Positions 1 to 6,737 of a DNA stretch of 14,152 nucleotides are shown in pieces. The DNA is from an uncultured bacterium (GTDB lineage Bacteria > Desulfobacterota > Desulfobulbia > Desulfobulbales > Desulfobulbaceae), in assembly GCA_903896915.1 (NCBI GenBank), contig CAITZN010000722.1:1-14152 (forward strand). The letters run 5' to 3'. The notes under the pieces are model-generated. The model was not told the origin of the DNA. It did no database searches and saw only the letters and a program-made list of their open reading frames with translations. Made by a program: the position numbers and the translations under genes. Positions within the stretch are counted from its first letter, which is position 1, and every line of letters starts with the position of its first letter.

Positions 1-142
1 AATTACATTTATCGCAGCTCTGTCGTTCAAATTTCCCAAGTTCTCGTCTAATGAAATTAGCTCCACATTGAGGGCAGTAATTCAGCCGTTTATTATTACC
101 TGCTAATGCATCAGAATTACTGAAAACTTGAAACAGATTCAT
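1..142 (-). CDS. Nudix-type hydrolase, N-terminal zinc ribbon only (cut by window edge)
   Basis: The leftward frame opens at an ATG at 142-140, with GGAG six bases upstream. It reads 47 residues before the window ends. Residues about 24-46 form a four-cysteine zinc ribbon, CPQC then about 15 residues then CDKC, with spaced arginines and glutamates between the pairs. This layout is typical of the N-terminal ribbon of many NADH-pyrophosphatase-like Nudix proteins. The Nudix box itself would lie outside the window, so the family call rests on the ribbon alone; another ribbon protein is possible. The start lies about 20 bases past the stop of the DUF554 remnant, so the two were probably co-transcribed. 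Confidence 0.5.
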   Translation of the reverse strand, partial: MNLFQVFSNSDALAGNNKRLNYCPQCGANFIRRELGKFERQSCDKCN

Positions 143-161
143 GTTCTACTCCATTGTGAAT

Positions 162-335
162 CTATCTAGCCGCCCCAAACATCCAAACCAGCCCTACCGT
201 TACAATGATTGAAGGGAGCATGTTCCCAACAGGAAAGCGCTTGATTCCCATTAAATCCAAAGCGATAGCGACAATCAACAGGCCACCTACAGCGTTCATA
301 TCAAGGACCACCGCTTCAGTCAGTACCGACTTGAC
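162..335 (-). pseudogene. C-terminal remnant of a DUF554 membrane protein, interrupted by an IS3 remnant
   Basis: The leftward frame ending in TAG at 162-164 reads a hydrophobic C-terminus. It contains AVGGLLIVAIALDLMGIK and then VGNMLPSIIV, which is the recognisable end of the DUF554 (YdfK/YqgA-like) inner-membrane family. Homology can be followed upstream through LTEAVVLDM to about 335, where an in-frame TAG appears and rightward IS3 transposase sequence starts. Only about 55 residues of a normally much longer (over 200 residue) protein remain. An internal ATG at 299-297 could start a 45-residue peptide, but this looks like an artefact of truncation. The function of DUF554 is not known. Confidence 0.65.
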
Positions 336-339
336 CTAC

Positions 340-723
340 TCCGCCGCTATAGTAATGACGCCCTGGTAACCCTCGAGTGGTCTCGTCTTTCACTCGGACC
401 GAGGCCGTCAGTATTGCAGTCATGATTTCCAAAAACTGCTTAAAAATCATGGAATATTGTCCAGCATGAGTAGAAAAGGTGATTGCTGGGACAATGCGGT
501 GGCAGAGAGCTTCTTCGGCAGTCTCAAGGTTGAGCTGGTTTTCGGGGTGAAGCATCTCAGCCGATCTGCCGCCAGACAGGATATCGTTGATTATATCGAG
601 ATGTTTTACAACAGCTGGCGCCGTCATTCCTTCCTGGCCTACATGAATCCCAGGGAATTTGAAAAACAGCTGTTTTGGAAAAAAGCTACTTAATAAAACG
701 TCTACTTTTATTTGACCACGTCA
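340..723 (+). mobile_element. 3' remnant of an IS3-family insertion sequence (orfB end plus right terminus)
   Basis: From about 343 the rightward frame reads the C-terminal part of an IS3-family OrfB integrase-fold transposase. An in-frame TAA at 367-369 breaks it, and then it is open to TAA at 691-693. The second catalytic aspartate is in HSDRG (391-405) and the catalytic glutamate in [12 protein letters not shown] (about 496-531); the first aspartate region and OrfA are missing. The frame ends with the usual IS3 motif MNPREFE. After the stop, 700-723 ends in TTTGACCACGTCA, which fits an IS3-type right end terminating in CA. The left end is gone, so the element is not mobile by itself. It interrupts the DUF554 gene. 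Confidence 0.85.
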
Positions 724-737
724 GAACAACCGTATCG

Positions 738-1709
738 TCAATGCTGATCGATGGGCAAAAAATGGTCTTTACGCGGTGCTGTCTTCATCTCGGCAAAGGT
801 AATAACCGCATTTCTTCCTCTTCTTTTCGTTTCAAACAGGGCATGATCGGCATTGCCGAGAAGGTCAACCAAGTTGAGAGCGTGATCGGGATATGAAGCC
901 ACCCCGCAACTGACGGTAATGGGTACAGCGAGGCTTTGTGAGGTAAGAAAGCAGTTGGCTGCAATCGCCGCCCGGATCTGTTCGGCAATCAGCCTGCCCG
1001 AATCGCTGTCATGACCGGCAAGGATGAGGATGAACTCATCTCCTCCATAGCTGACAGCATAACTTCCCTTGGGGAGCAGGGGTTTGACCACAGCCGCCAG
1101 TTCAGCAATAGCTCGACTGCCGTTGAGGTGGCCATAATTGTCGACGACATCCTTGAACTTATCAATATCCATGAAAACAATGGTGACAGCGAGATCCGGG
1201 TGCTTGTCAAGATGGGCTTGCAGAGTTTGATAGAGATAGCGGGTATTGTAGAAACCGGTGAGGTCGTCCAGGAAGGACAGCTCGCGGTATCGAGCCCGGC
1301 TTGCTTTCAGAGCTTGCTGGGTCTTGCACAACGTCAAGTGGGTCCTGACCCTGGCGAGCAATTCCTCCCGAGTCGATGGTTTGATGATGTAATCTTGAGC
1401 GCCTGCGGAAAAACCAGCTACAATATCATTTTTGTTGTCGCTAGCGGTGACAAAGATGATGGGGATGTCTGCGGTGCGAGGATTCCCCTTGATAATTCGA
1501 CAGGTTTCGAGTCCGGAAACGCCCGGCATGTCGATATCCATGAGGATTAAACTTGGCAGGGTTGAATCTAAGGTTCCCAGAGCCTGGTACCCACTCTCGG
1601 CATAGGCTACTTGATAGCCGGCGTGGGTGAGTGTCGTTCCCAGTAGCTTAATGATAACCGGGTTATCGTCGACAATCAGAATAGGATTTATGGCTGCGTT
1701 CTCTTTCAT
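738..1709 (-). CDS. REC-GGDEF response regulator, candidate cyclic dinucleotide synthase with altered base-binding residues
   Basis: This 323-residue soluble protein has an N-terminal receiver domain (about 8-125) with acidic pair D14-D15, phospho-acceptor D58 in MDIDMPG, T88 and K110. A GGDEF domain follows (about 145-308). The GGDEF motif is intact at 222-226, as are metal-binding D181 and the DKFK motif. The feedback RxxD site is absent (PKGS in its place). The two residues that hold the guanine base in PleD-type cyclases (Asn335, Asp344 in PleD) align with Val189 and Ser198. Serine at the Asp position is the hallmark of Hypr GGDEF enzymes that make 3',3'-cGAMP in Geobacter. No clear Shine-Dalgarno precedes the ATG. 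No histidine kinase lies next to it, so it is an orphan regulator. Confidence 0.92.
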   Translation of the reverse strand: MKENAAINPILIVDDNPVIIKLLGTTLTHAGYQVAYAESGYQALGTLDSTLPSLILMDIDMPGVSGLETCRIIKGNPRTADIPIIFVTASDNKNDIVAGFSAGAQDYIIKPSTREELLARVRTHLTLCKTQQALKASRARYRELSFLDDLTGFYNTRYLYQTLQAHLDKHPDLAVTIVFMDIDKFKDVVDNYGHLNGSRAIAELAAVVKPLLPKGSYAVSYGGDEFILILAGHDSDSGRLIAEQIRAAIAANCFLTSQSLAVPITVSCGVASYPDHALNLVDLLGNADHALFETKRRGRNAVITFAEMKTAPRKDHFLPIDQH

Positions 1710-1780
1710 ACGTTCATAAGCGTCAGACCGTCAGCGCATTGATCCCCTCAGCCGGTACGTGTCAGATCACGTCGCAACTA

Positions 1781-2149
1781 CTATAATAGAGAATTAAGAT
1801 ACGTTCTGAGGTTGATCTTTTTATTGCTAAGTCCAAGTTTTTTGCGAAGATTATTGCAGTGAGTTTGTACGGTGTTTACTGAAAGGTTGAGCAACTCCAT
1901 AAGCTCCTTGGTTATTTTACCCAGTCTAATAAAATTCGCCAACTGCATTTCTCGAGCGGTGAGTTTTAATAACAGCGAATCAAGATTTCTGGCAGAGAGA
2001 AGTGGTCCCGAAAATTCAAACAGGCCTTTAAGTGGAAATGGGCAAATTATTTCTCCGGTCTTTCTCCGGTCTTTTTGGCAGGTGAAGAATGCTCTCCTTG
2101 CTTGAGCCCAATTGCCAAGCAAGGTACATATCGCTAACCTTCCCCGCAA
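1781..2149 (-). pseudogene. LuxR-type helix-turn-helix C-terminus of a truncated regulator
   Basis: Residues 63-122 of this leftward frame are a full LuxR/GerE DNA-binding domain. It starts at LTAREMQ, has the recognition region LSVNTVQTHCNNLRKKLG and ends in the KINLRTYL tail typical of PAS-LuxR proteins of deltaproteobacteria. The first 55 residues match nothing I know, and the frame opens only at a TTG. An 11-base tandem duplication (TCTCCGGTCTT twice, about 2050-2072) lies in that N-terminal part and would shift the frame. The sensory (PAS) portion normally expected is missing. I read it as a 5'-truncated gene, although a short free-standing DNA-binding protein cannot be excluded. Confidence 0.65.
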
Positions 2150-2165
2150 CGCCTCGTTTTCTTAA

Positions 2166-2199
2166 GAGAAAACTGAAAGTGATGGCCTCAGCTTTTCTC
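2166..2199. other. Hairpin: inverted repeat with 11-bp arms
   Basis: GAGAAAACTGA (2166-2176) pairs with TCAG-C-TTTTCTC (2188-2199), leaving one bulged C and an 11-base loop. No T-run follows on the plus strand and only a weak one on the minus strand, so it is not a convincing terminator. It sits just left of the tRNA-Arg fragment, on what would be the island side of the junction. Confidence 0.4.
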
Positions 2200-2246
2200 G
2201 GTAAGGATAGTCACGTAATTGTTTAATTAGACGACTGTTTATAAGG

Positions 2247-2291
2247 CTTCGAATCCGAGGGTCGGGGGTTCGAAGCCCTCCGGGCGTACCA
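2247..2291 (+). tRNA. 3' half of tRNA-Arg(UCG): attachment-site scar, not a functional tRNA
   Basis: The sequence matches a bacterial tRNA-Arg from the anticodon loop CTTCGAA (anticodon TCG) onward. It has a variable loop GGGTC, a T-arm GGGGG-TTCGAAG-CCCTC, acceptor strand CGGGCGT, discriminator A and encoded CCA (2289-2291). No matching 5' half exists upstream: the base before the loop does not pair with the 3' anticodon stem TCCGA, and no D-arm or ACGCCCG acceptor strand is present. Tyrosine-recombinase islands often cross over in the anticodon loop and leave exactly such a 3' half at the end distal to the intact tRNA. By that logic the island lies to the left and the native tRNA-distal flank to the right. 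Confidence 0.75.
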
Positions 2292-2298
2292 AGTAGTC

Positions 2299-2331
2299 AA
2301 GGGTTTAGGGAATTTCTCTAAACCCTTTTTT
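2299..2331 (+). terminator. Rho-independent terminator of the tRNA-Arg locus
   Basis: AAGGGTTTAG (2299-2308) pairs perfectly with CTAAACCCTT (2318-2327). Two further closing pairs leave a loop AATTT, and a run of six T follows (2326-2331). It lies eight bases after the CCA end, so it is the native terminator of the tRNA gene and supports the view that sequence right of 2247 is the original chromosome. Confidence 0.88.
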
Positions 2332-2565
2332 GTTCTCCGGTCGCCCTCCGGTCTACGCTCGAGATTCCTTTTCTGAACAGGATTTTTTCTACCCGATTTT
2401 TACTCCCTCTTTTCGGCGTACATACCAAGACTCACATTTCAAATCAGTTCTGAATTCTATTCCGTCCGACGAAGAATGGTGTACGCGGTCAATCCCAAGC
2501 ACAGCGATTGTCTTCACGTTTGAGATTAGAACCTTTGGATTTCGGCAGAGAACGAGTCCGAGCAG
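2326..2565 (+). repeat. Direct repeat copy A (partner 6738-6979)
   Basis: The T-run and the following bases, TTTTTTGTTCTCCGGTCGCC onward to 2358, are identical to the start of copy B over about 33 bases. Similarity continues through CGAGATTCCTTTT, TTCGGCGTACATACCAAGACTC, GAAGAATGGTGT and AGAGAACGAGTCCGAGCAG. The middle (about 2440-2540) has diverged with small indels. Weak open frames in this stretch differ between the copies in ways that break them, so I do not call a gene. The content of the repeat is unknown. It begins inside the T-tract of the tRNA-Arg terminator. Confidence 0.85.
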
Positions 2566-2634
2566 CCGTGAAGTCATGATTCATCAGGAGAAGTATTAAC
2601 TTTGGCAGATCATTGTCAACCTGATTGTACAAAC

Positions 2635-4206
2635 TTATTCAGCCGCCACCACTCGCAGCATGGAAAAATCGCGATCGAATAATGAGTTAAATCGATCCTG
2701 CAACCACTCCGTCATCCATTGCCGCTCCGCCTCGTTCCCATGATAGGGGGCTCGGATGAGAAGTTTGCGTCCTTCCATTACACAACGTAGCCCCAGCATT
2801 TCCAGATGACGGGTCGTCATCGCATTCAAAAAATTTTTATCGCGGTGGTAAATCGTTCGATCAGCATAGTCGATGATGACGAAATTGAACCGATTCCGCC
2901 ATTCCAGTGTCTCAGGTGAGTCATCGAGCAAAAATCGGTCGAAACCTATGAAATATCCGGACCGTAATGCACGGGCTTGCTGACCCCAATTGTAGATCTG
3001 AGATAGCGGGGCGCTGACCATCGGCGGTCCGTCAACTGCCGCCTTTGCGATCTGCAATGGGTGCACCCAGTCGAGAACACGGCAAAGATCAGTCACAAAA
3101 CGGCAATGATCGGTCTGTCCATTCATCGGTCGGACTTTTCCCACAGCGCCCATTAATTCCGTCCATCGATGCGACGGTAGTATCTGTCGAAAGTCAGGCT
3201 TCTGCCGCCGCAACGTCGCATGCTGAGGTAAAAGTGGTGCGTTCAAAGCTAACTCGCACAGTGCGATGTAGGTGGGGATTACGATTGAAAGCTCGCGGGA
3301 TTGTATTGAGGGGAGCGCCTGGGCGATGCAGTTACAGTAAACACTGAGGCGTGGGTCGACAGGCTCCTCGGCCCAGGCAACAAACTCGTCATAACTGATT
3401 TCTGAGCCCCAGAATTCGGCGGCCGCCGCCGCGCTCTCTATCACGGCCTCAACACTCCATGGGTTTCCTAAAAGGTCGAGGGCATCGTGCGTACGAAGAT
3501 CGGAAAGGTCCAGATCGGGCAACAGTCCGGTTGCATCGGCCAACTCGGCACGGATAGCTTCGAGATCCACGTCCTGGACTGGACTTACCATCGCCATGGG
3601 ATTGCCTCGTCGCTGTGCTGCTTCGTTCAGCATTACGAACAGGTCAGCGAGCGAAGACTGCACCCGAGCAAAGGTCTCGCGGAACCCAAGCAAGGGGGGC
3701 ATGCGGGGCCGCAACCCGGCATCAACACGCTCTGCATCGGCGGTGAATACTTTTGCCAGCGCATAGCGTCGTTCACTATCGGCAGCGAGTGAAGCAACCA
3801 GGTTCTCCACGTTCAGCCAAAGCGAGAGACCGCGCTGAACGATGGCTTCACTTTCTCCGCTGAGTTCGGGCACGTTATGCAGCAACGGCATATTGAAACC
3901 GCCTTTGGCAGCGAGCAGCGCTTGGATGATTTCAGTTGTGGCGCGATTTTGCAAAACACGACAATGATGCAGGAAGAGTCCATAGGGCGTCGTCGTATAC
4001 TGAATGTAATGAGTCAACTCGTGGATGTAGGTCTTGATCTCATCCGGCATCTCACCCCGCCGGCCCGAACGGACGGCCTCTTTCCACCGTGCATCGGCAT
4101 CGAGAAATGCGTCGCGAGTGAAAGCGAACCGAACAAACAGACTATCAATGCCAAGCCCTCCCGCCTCAAACAGGGTCGTTGCCTGCTCAATTACATTCTC
4201 GTTCAT
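2635..4206 (-). CDS. Zincin-like protein with HExxH motif, third gene of the Trypco2 operon
   Basis: This 523-residue protein carries a clear HExxH metallopeptidase motif at 62-66, in IHELTHYIQY, followed by a Tyr/Thr-rich loop and HH at 80-81. Glutamates that could be a third zinc ligand (E113, E118, E120) follow about 50 residues later. No signal peptide or transmembrane segment is seen, so it should be cytosolic. The remaining 400 residues match no family I recognise: a largely helical middle (about 120-420) and a C-terminal part with alternating strands (440-520). Its ATG lies eight bases after the Trypco2 stop, and the AGAGGA Shine-Dalgarno overlaps that stop, which suggests translational coupling. 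Proteolysis of an unknown target is inferred, not shown. Confidence 0.85.
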   Translation of the reverse strand: MNENVIEQATTLFEAGGLGIDSLFVRFAFTRDAFLDADARWKEAVRSGRRGEMPDEIKTYIHELTHYIQYTTTPYGLFLHHCRVLQNRATTEIIQALLAAKGGFNMPLLHNVPELSGESEAIVQRGLSLWLNVENLVASLAADSERRYALAKVFTADAERVDAGLRPRMPPLLGFRETFARVQSSLADLFVMLNEAAQRRGNPMAMVSPVQDVDLEAIRAELADATGLLPDLDLSDLRTHDALDLLGNPWSVEAVIESAAAAAEFWGSEISYDEFVAWAEEPVDPRLSVYCNCIAQALPSIQSRELSIVIPTYIALCELALNAPLLPQHATLRRQKPDFRQILPSHRWTELMGAVGKVRPMNGQTDHCRFVTDLCRVLDWVHPLQIAKAAVDGPPMVSAPLSQIYNWGQQARALRSGYFIGFDRFLLDDSPETLEWRNRFNFVIIDYADRTIYHRDKNFLNAMTTRHLEMLGLRCVMEGRKLLIRAPYHGNEAERQWMTEWLQDRFNSLFDRDFSMLRVVAAE

Positions 4207-4214
4207 TTATCATG

Positions 4215-4547
4215 TTATCCTCTGTTGTTAGGACTTTTTCGCGGTCGCACCTTGTCAACACCGAAAGCCTGATCTTGGTCTGCGACGGCGGTGAGCTTGA
4301 GAATGACCTTTTGGATGCATTCTTGCTCATACTGCACCCCTGCATCAGCCTTAACTACTTTAAGGTCGAAGCCGCCACCTGCTTTTTTTGAAGAGGTGGC
4401 GACAAAGCTCACCTCAAGAGTGAGGTCGCTTACCTCGAAAACAGCGGGATCACCAGACGCAATCCGGTCTGCTTGAGAGCTCAATATTTCGCGTGTAACC
4501 TCTCTGATCAATGCGCGGATAGATAGACCTTCTTCTTCGAATTCCAT
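4215..4547 (-). CDS. Trypco2 (trypsin-co-occurring domain 2) family protein
   Basis: This 110-residue protein starts at an ATG with AAAGGAG eight bases upstream. It has an N-terminal helix (LSIRALIREVTREIL, 8-22), then beta strands around FEVSDLTLEVSF (37-48), GGGFDLKVV (57-65) and the closing strand KVILKLTAV (80-88). This helix-then-strands layout, with a closing motif like the VTLTLTP of the family, matches Trypco2. Members co-occur with trypsin-like peptidases and other effectors in predicted bacterial conflict systems. No enzymatic residues are evident, so it is likely a binding or adaptor module. It sits 34 bases after the hydrolase gene and 8 before the metallopeptidase gene. The tail after about 95 is basic and probably disordered. 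Confidence 0.75.
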   Translation of the reverse strand: MEFEEEGLSIRALIREVTREILSSQADRIASGDPAVFEVSDLTLEVSFVATSSKKAGGGFDLKVVKADAGVQYEQECIQKVILKLTAVADQDQAFGVDKVRPRKSPNNRG

Positions 4548-4581
4548 ACCATTTCTCCTTTATTTTATAAATCTTGCATCC

Positions 4582-6018
4582 TCACCGCTTCAATTGAAAG
4601 ACCTTGTCGGAGGGACTTCGTGGAATAATAATGCGCATGAAATGGGTGCTATTGCGCTGTAGCCAGCGAGTTTGGTCGTTGTCATCAAGAGAGTGTATCA
4701 CCATCTCTCCAGGGGCACCACGTTTGGCATTGGAAAAGTATTTGATGTTGTCTCCAGGAGGAGTTGCAGAGATGCTCATAGTGAGATTTTTTTCGACTGT
4801 TTTACCGATTAGCTTATAAAATCCGTTGAGGAGATCGGTACGATCTACGAAGAAACAGCGGTAGGCAGCATTGAGGCCGTTGGCGTGGACATCTTCCAGC
4901 ACTTCACGGTGGAGATAGACCGTGGGATTATCGTTGCGCTTATAATCAGGGCCACTGAATTCAAGCATGTAATCAGTGACGTCGGCACCATAGTCGTCGA
5001 CCACTTGGACATTGACCTGGATATATTGATGAAAATATTCTGCTTTTGTGTCGGATTCAAACATGACGGCGCGGGCCGCATCGTTACCTGCTAGCGCAGC
5101 GGTGGCCTCGCTTATCTGGCTCCAGTCGGTTGCAATCTGTTGGTAGGCGGCGAAGGTGTCGCAGTTGAGAGCTTTGATGATCATGGTCCCGAGTCGCTGC
5201 TGGACAATGGGGTCCTTTACCGTGACATCCGCTCCGACAGGATCGATAATTGAGCCGTGAGTTCGATCTGGCAATACTGCGAATGGAAACATGATCTCAG
5301 AACGGTTCTTCCATGGACGTAACTCTGGGTTTAATTCGTCCTTGGAGAAATCAATTGTAATGCCGCGCGTGTTGAGGTTAGCGGCGGGGACTCGTACCGT
5401 GCCATCAGCGCCGTCTTCGTTGACAATCTGCCGAAGGGCACTGTTATAAGGGTGGGTTCCCACCAGCACGAAGGGCCACACTCCCTTTTCTCCATAGACT
5501 GAACGGTTGTCGCTCACATCATCCGGCACGAGGAGGTCGCGCTGCACCAGGTTCCATTGAAATGGCGAGGACAGTTCGAGGGCATTAAGCATTTCCTTGC
5601 CAGTATGGAACCAATTATTCCAACCCTTGAGTACCCTTCCAAGCACACTTTGTCCCATGGAGGCCAGCTTAGAACCAAAATTCGCTGGCGCCAGCATGAC
5701 CAGTCTTTTAAGGGGACATTTGCTGATGTCGTCGAGGTAGTAGGTGATGATCCATTGCCGTGCAACCAAGCCGCCGGTACTGTGCACCACCATATCAAAG
5801 GGAGCTTTAAGTTCTCCTGCCTGCAACTTGTCACGCACCAGTCCTTCCATGCGCTTGACCACATCCTCGATTTTGACATCGTCATCCAATGAAATGTAAT
5901 CGCCAAGCCACAACCCGATAGCATTGAAACCCGCACTTTTAAGAAAATCTACAAGCGGTGAAAATGATTTAGAGCTATCGCTCCAACCATGAACGATTAA
6001 TACGTCTCTGTTCGACAT
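4582..6018 (-). CDS. Alpha/beta hydrolase (lipase/esterase-like) with unknown C-terminal domain, first gene of the Trypco2 operon
   Basis: This 478-residue protein has an alpha/beta-hydrolase fold at about 4-285. It has an oxyanion strand-loop LIVHGW (7-12), nucleophile elbow VHSTGG with S80, an acidic residue D205 in DGTV and H254 in RTHGS, a plausible complete triad. The layout is closest to PGAP1-like or triacylglycerol lipase-type proteins acting on lipid esters. Val78 replaces the usual first Gly of GxSxG. No signal peptide or membrane helix is seen, so cytosolic action is likely. Residues about 325-478 form an extra beta-rich domain I cannot name. AGGAG lies seven bases before the ATG. 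It heads a leftward operon with Trypco2 and a HExxH protein and could be the lipid-attacking effector of that set. Confidence 0.88.
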   Translation of the reverse strand: MSNRDVLIVHGWSDSSKSFSPLVDFLKSAGFNAIGLWLGDYISLDDDVKIEDVVKRMEGLVRDKLQAGELKAPFDMVVHSTGGLVARQWIITYYLDDISKCPLKRLVMLAPANFGSKLASMGQSVLGRVLKGWNNWFHTGKEMLNALELSSPFQWNLVQRDLLVPDDVSDNRSVYGEKGVWPFVLVGTHPYNSALRQIVNEDGADGTVRVPAANLNTRGITIDFSKDELNPELRPWKNRSEIMFPFAVLPDRTHGSIIDPVGADVTVKDPIVQQRLGTMIIKALNCDTFAAYQQIATDWSQISEATAALAGNDAARAVMFESDTKAEYFHQYIQVNVQVVDDYGADVTDYMLEFSGPDYKRNDNPTVYLHREVLEDVHANGLNAAYRCFFVDRTDLLNGFYKLIGKTVEKNLTMSISATPPGDNIKYFSNAKRGAPGEMVIHSLDDNDQTRWLQRNSTHFMRIIIPRSPSDKVFQLKR

Positions 6019-6123
6019 AATTACACTCCTGCAGAAGATCTTAAAAAATAACGAACTGACCGAAAATCAACGTTGTGTTGCTGTCAATGTTTATTGGTAG
6101 TCAGTCGGTTGTTTTTGTCCTGG

Positions 6124-6185
6124 GCTTAACCTAGCTGTTGCGTTAACCGGCGGCTCCTTCGCGGTCGCCGTCTATGATGTTATTC
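6124..6185 (-). other. Possible decayed attC-like recombination site
   Basis: Read leftwards, the methyltransferase stop codon lies in GAATAAC. About 55 bases later comes GTTAAGC, a perfect match to the GTTRRRY core of integron attC sites. Between them is a GC-rich imperfect hairpin (CGGCG at one side, CGCCG at the other). Stop codons inside the first core are common in integron cassettes. However, the first core fits RYYYAAC only partly and the outer arms pair poorly, so this is tentative. The rest of 6019-6179 holds the leader of the hydrolase operon, with no clear promoter. Confidence 0.2.
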
Positions 6186-6557
6186 GCCAAGAGATTTCTC
6201 GAAGTGAATAATGTAGGCCATCCGGTTTCCCCAAAAACCCCTCTCCACAAAACCGACAGCAACTGCAAGGTCGGTTACGGTTCTGCTGGTTTGGAAGTAG
6301 GGGTCTAAGACAAATTCGACAACAGCCAATATTCCTCTAGGCTTCAACACCTTAAATAGTTCCGCAAAAGCTGCCCTGCGATCAGGGATTTCTCCAAGGA
6401 CAGTGACTAAAACCGCCCGCTCAAAACGGTCACTGAAAAGTTTGCGCTCGCCAAGACCGGCATGTCAGGTATTCAATGTTTGTTAGGCCGATTGCCTCAG
6501 CTTTACGCTTTGTTCGATCGAGCATCCCTTGCTGCAAATCCATAGCAACCACTTGCC
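6180..6557 (-). pseudogene. Frameshifted, 5'-truncated class I SAM methyltransferase
   Basis: The leftward reading starts at GQVVAMDLQQGMLD, the end of motif I of a UbiE/Methyltransf_11-type enzyme. It continues through RKAEAIGLTNIEYL, then needs a frame change near 6454-6458 to go on as LGERKLFSDRFERAVLV. It ends with LKPRGILAVVEFVLDPYFQT and a C-terminal TAA at 6180-6182. The N-terminal part with the glycine-rich loop is replaced by the ISL3 remnant at about 6558. Both truncation and frameshift make it non-functional. The substrate cannot be told. Confidence 0.8.
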
Positions 6558-6734
6558 CTGTATGACCAGCTCCACATGCCCATCAATAACGGCGTTGTCG
6601 AGGGACTCAACAACAAAGCCAAGGTGGTCAGTCACAAGGCCTACAGATTTCGAACAGCTGACCACTTTATCTGTAACCTCTACCACTGCATGGCCAACTT
6701 ACCGACAATACCGCTCATGCACAGATTTGTGTGA
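6558..6734 (+). mobile_element. C-terminal remnant of an ISL3-family transposase
   Basis: The rightward frame of 58 codons reads NGVVEGLNNKAKVVSHKAYR followed by FRTADHFICNLYHCMANLP and a TGA at 6732-6734. This is the characteristic end of ISL3 transposases; the glutamate in VEGLNNKAK is in the conserved position of the DDE catalytic Glu. Everything upstream is missing: the frame fuses directly onto the methyltransferase remnant. Repeat copy B starts four bases after the stop, so the element's right inverted repeat is lost or very short. Confidence 0.85.
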
Positions 6735-6737
6735 GGA

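Noticed and set aside
300..420. An open rightward frame reading [20 protein letters not shown] beside the IS3 fragment
   Set aside because: It looks protein-like, but it spans the DUF554/IS3 junction in a frame that is not the transposase frame, has no start or ribosome site, and matches nothing I can name.
316..627. A 103-codon leftward frame opposite the transposase
   Set aside because: It is antisense to clear IS3 coding sequence and has no family features.
1011..1550. A 179-codon rightward frame opposite the GGDEF gene
   Set aside because: It is an antisense shadow of the clearly coding REC-GGDEF gene.
2330..2599. Open frames inside repeat copy A on both strands (89 and 62 codons)
   Set aside because: The same frames are broken in copy B and the residues show no domain, so the repeat is better treated as non-coding or decayed.
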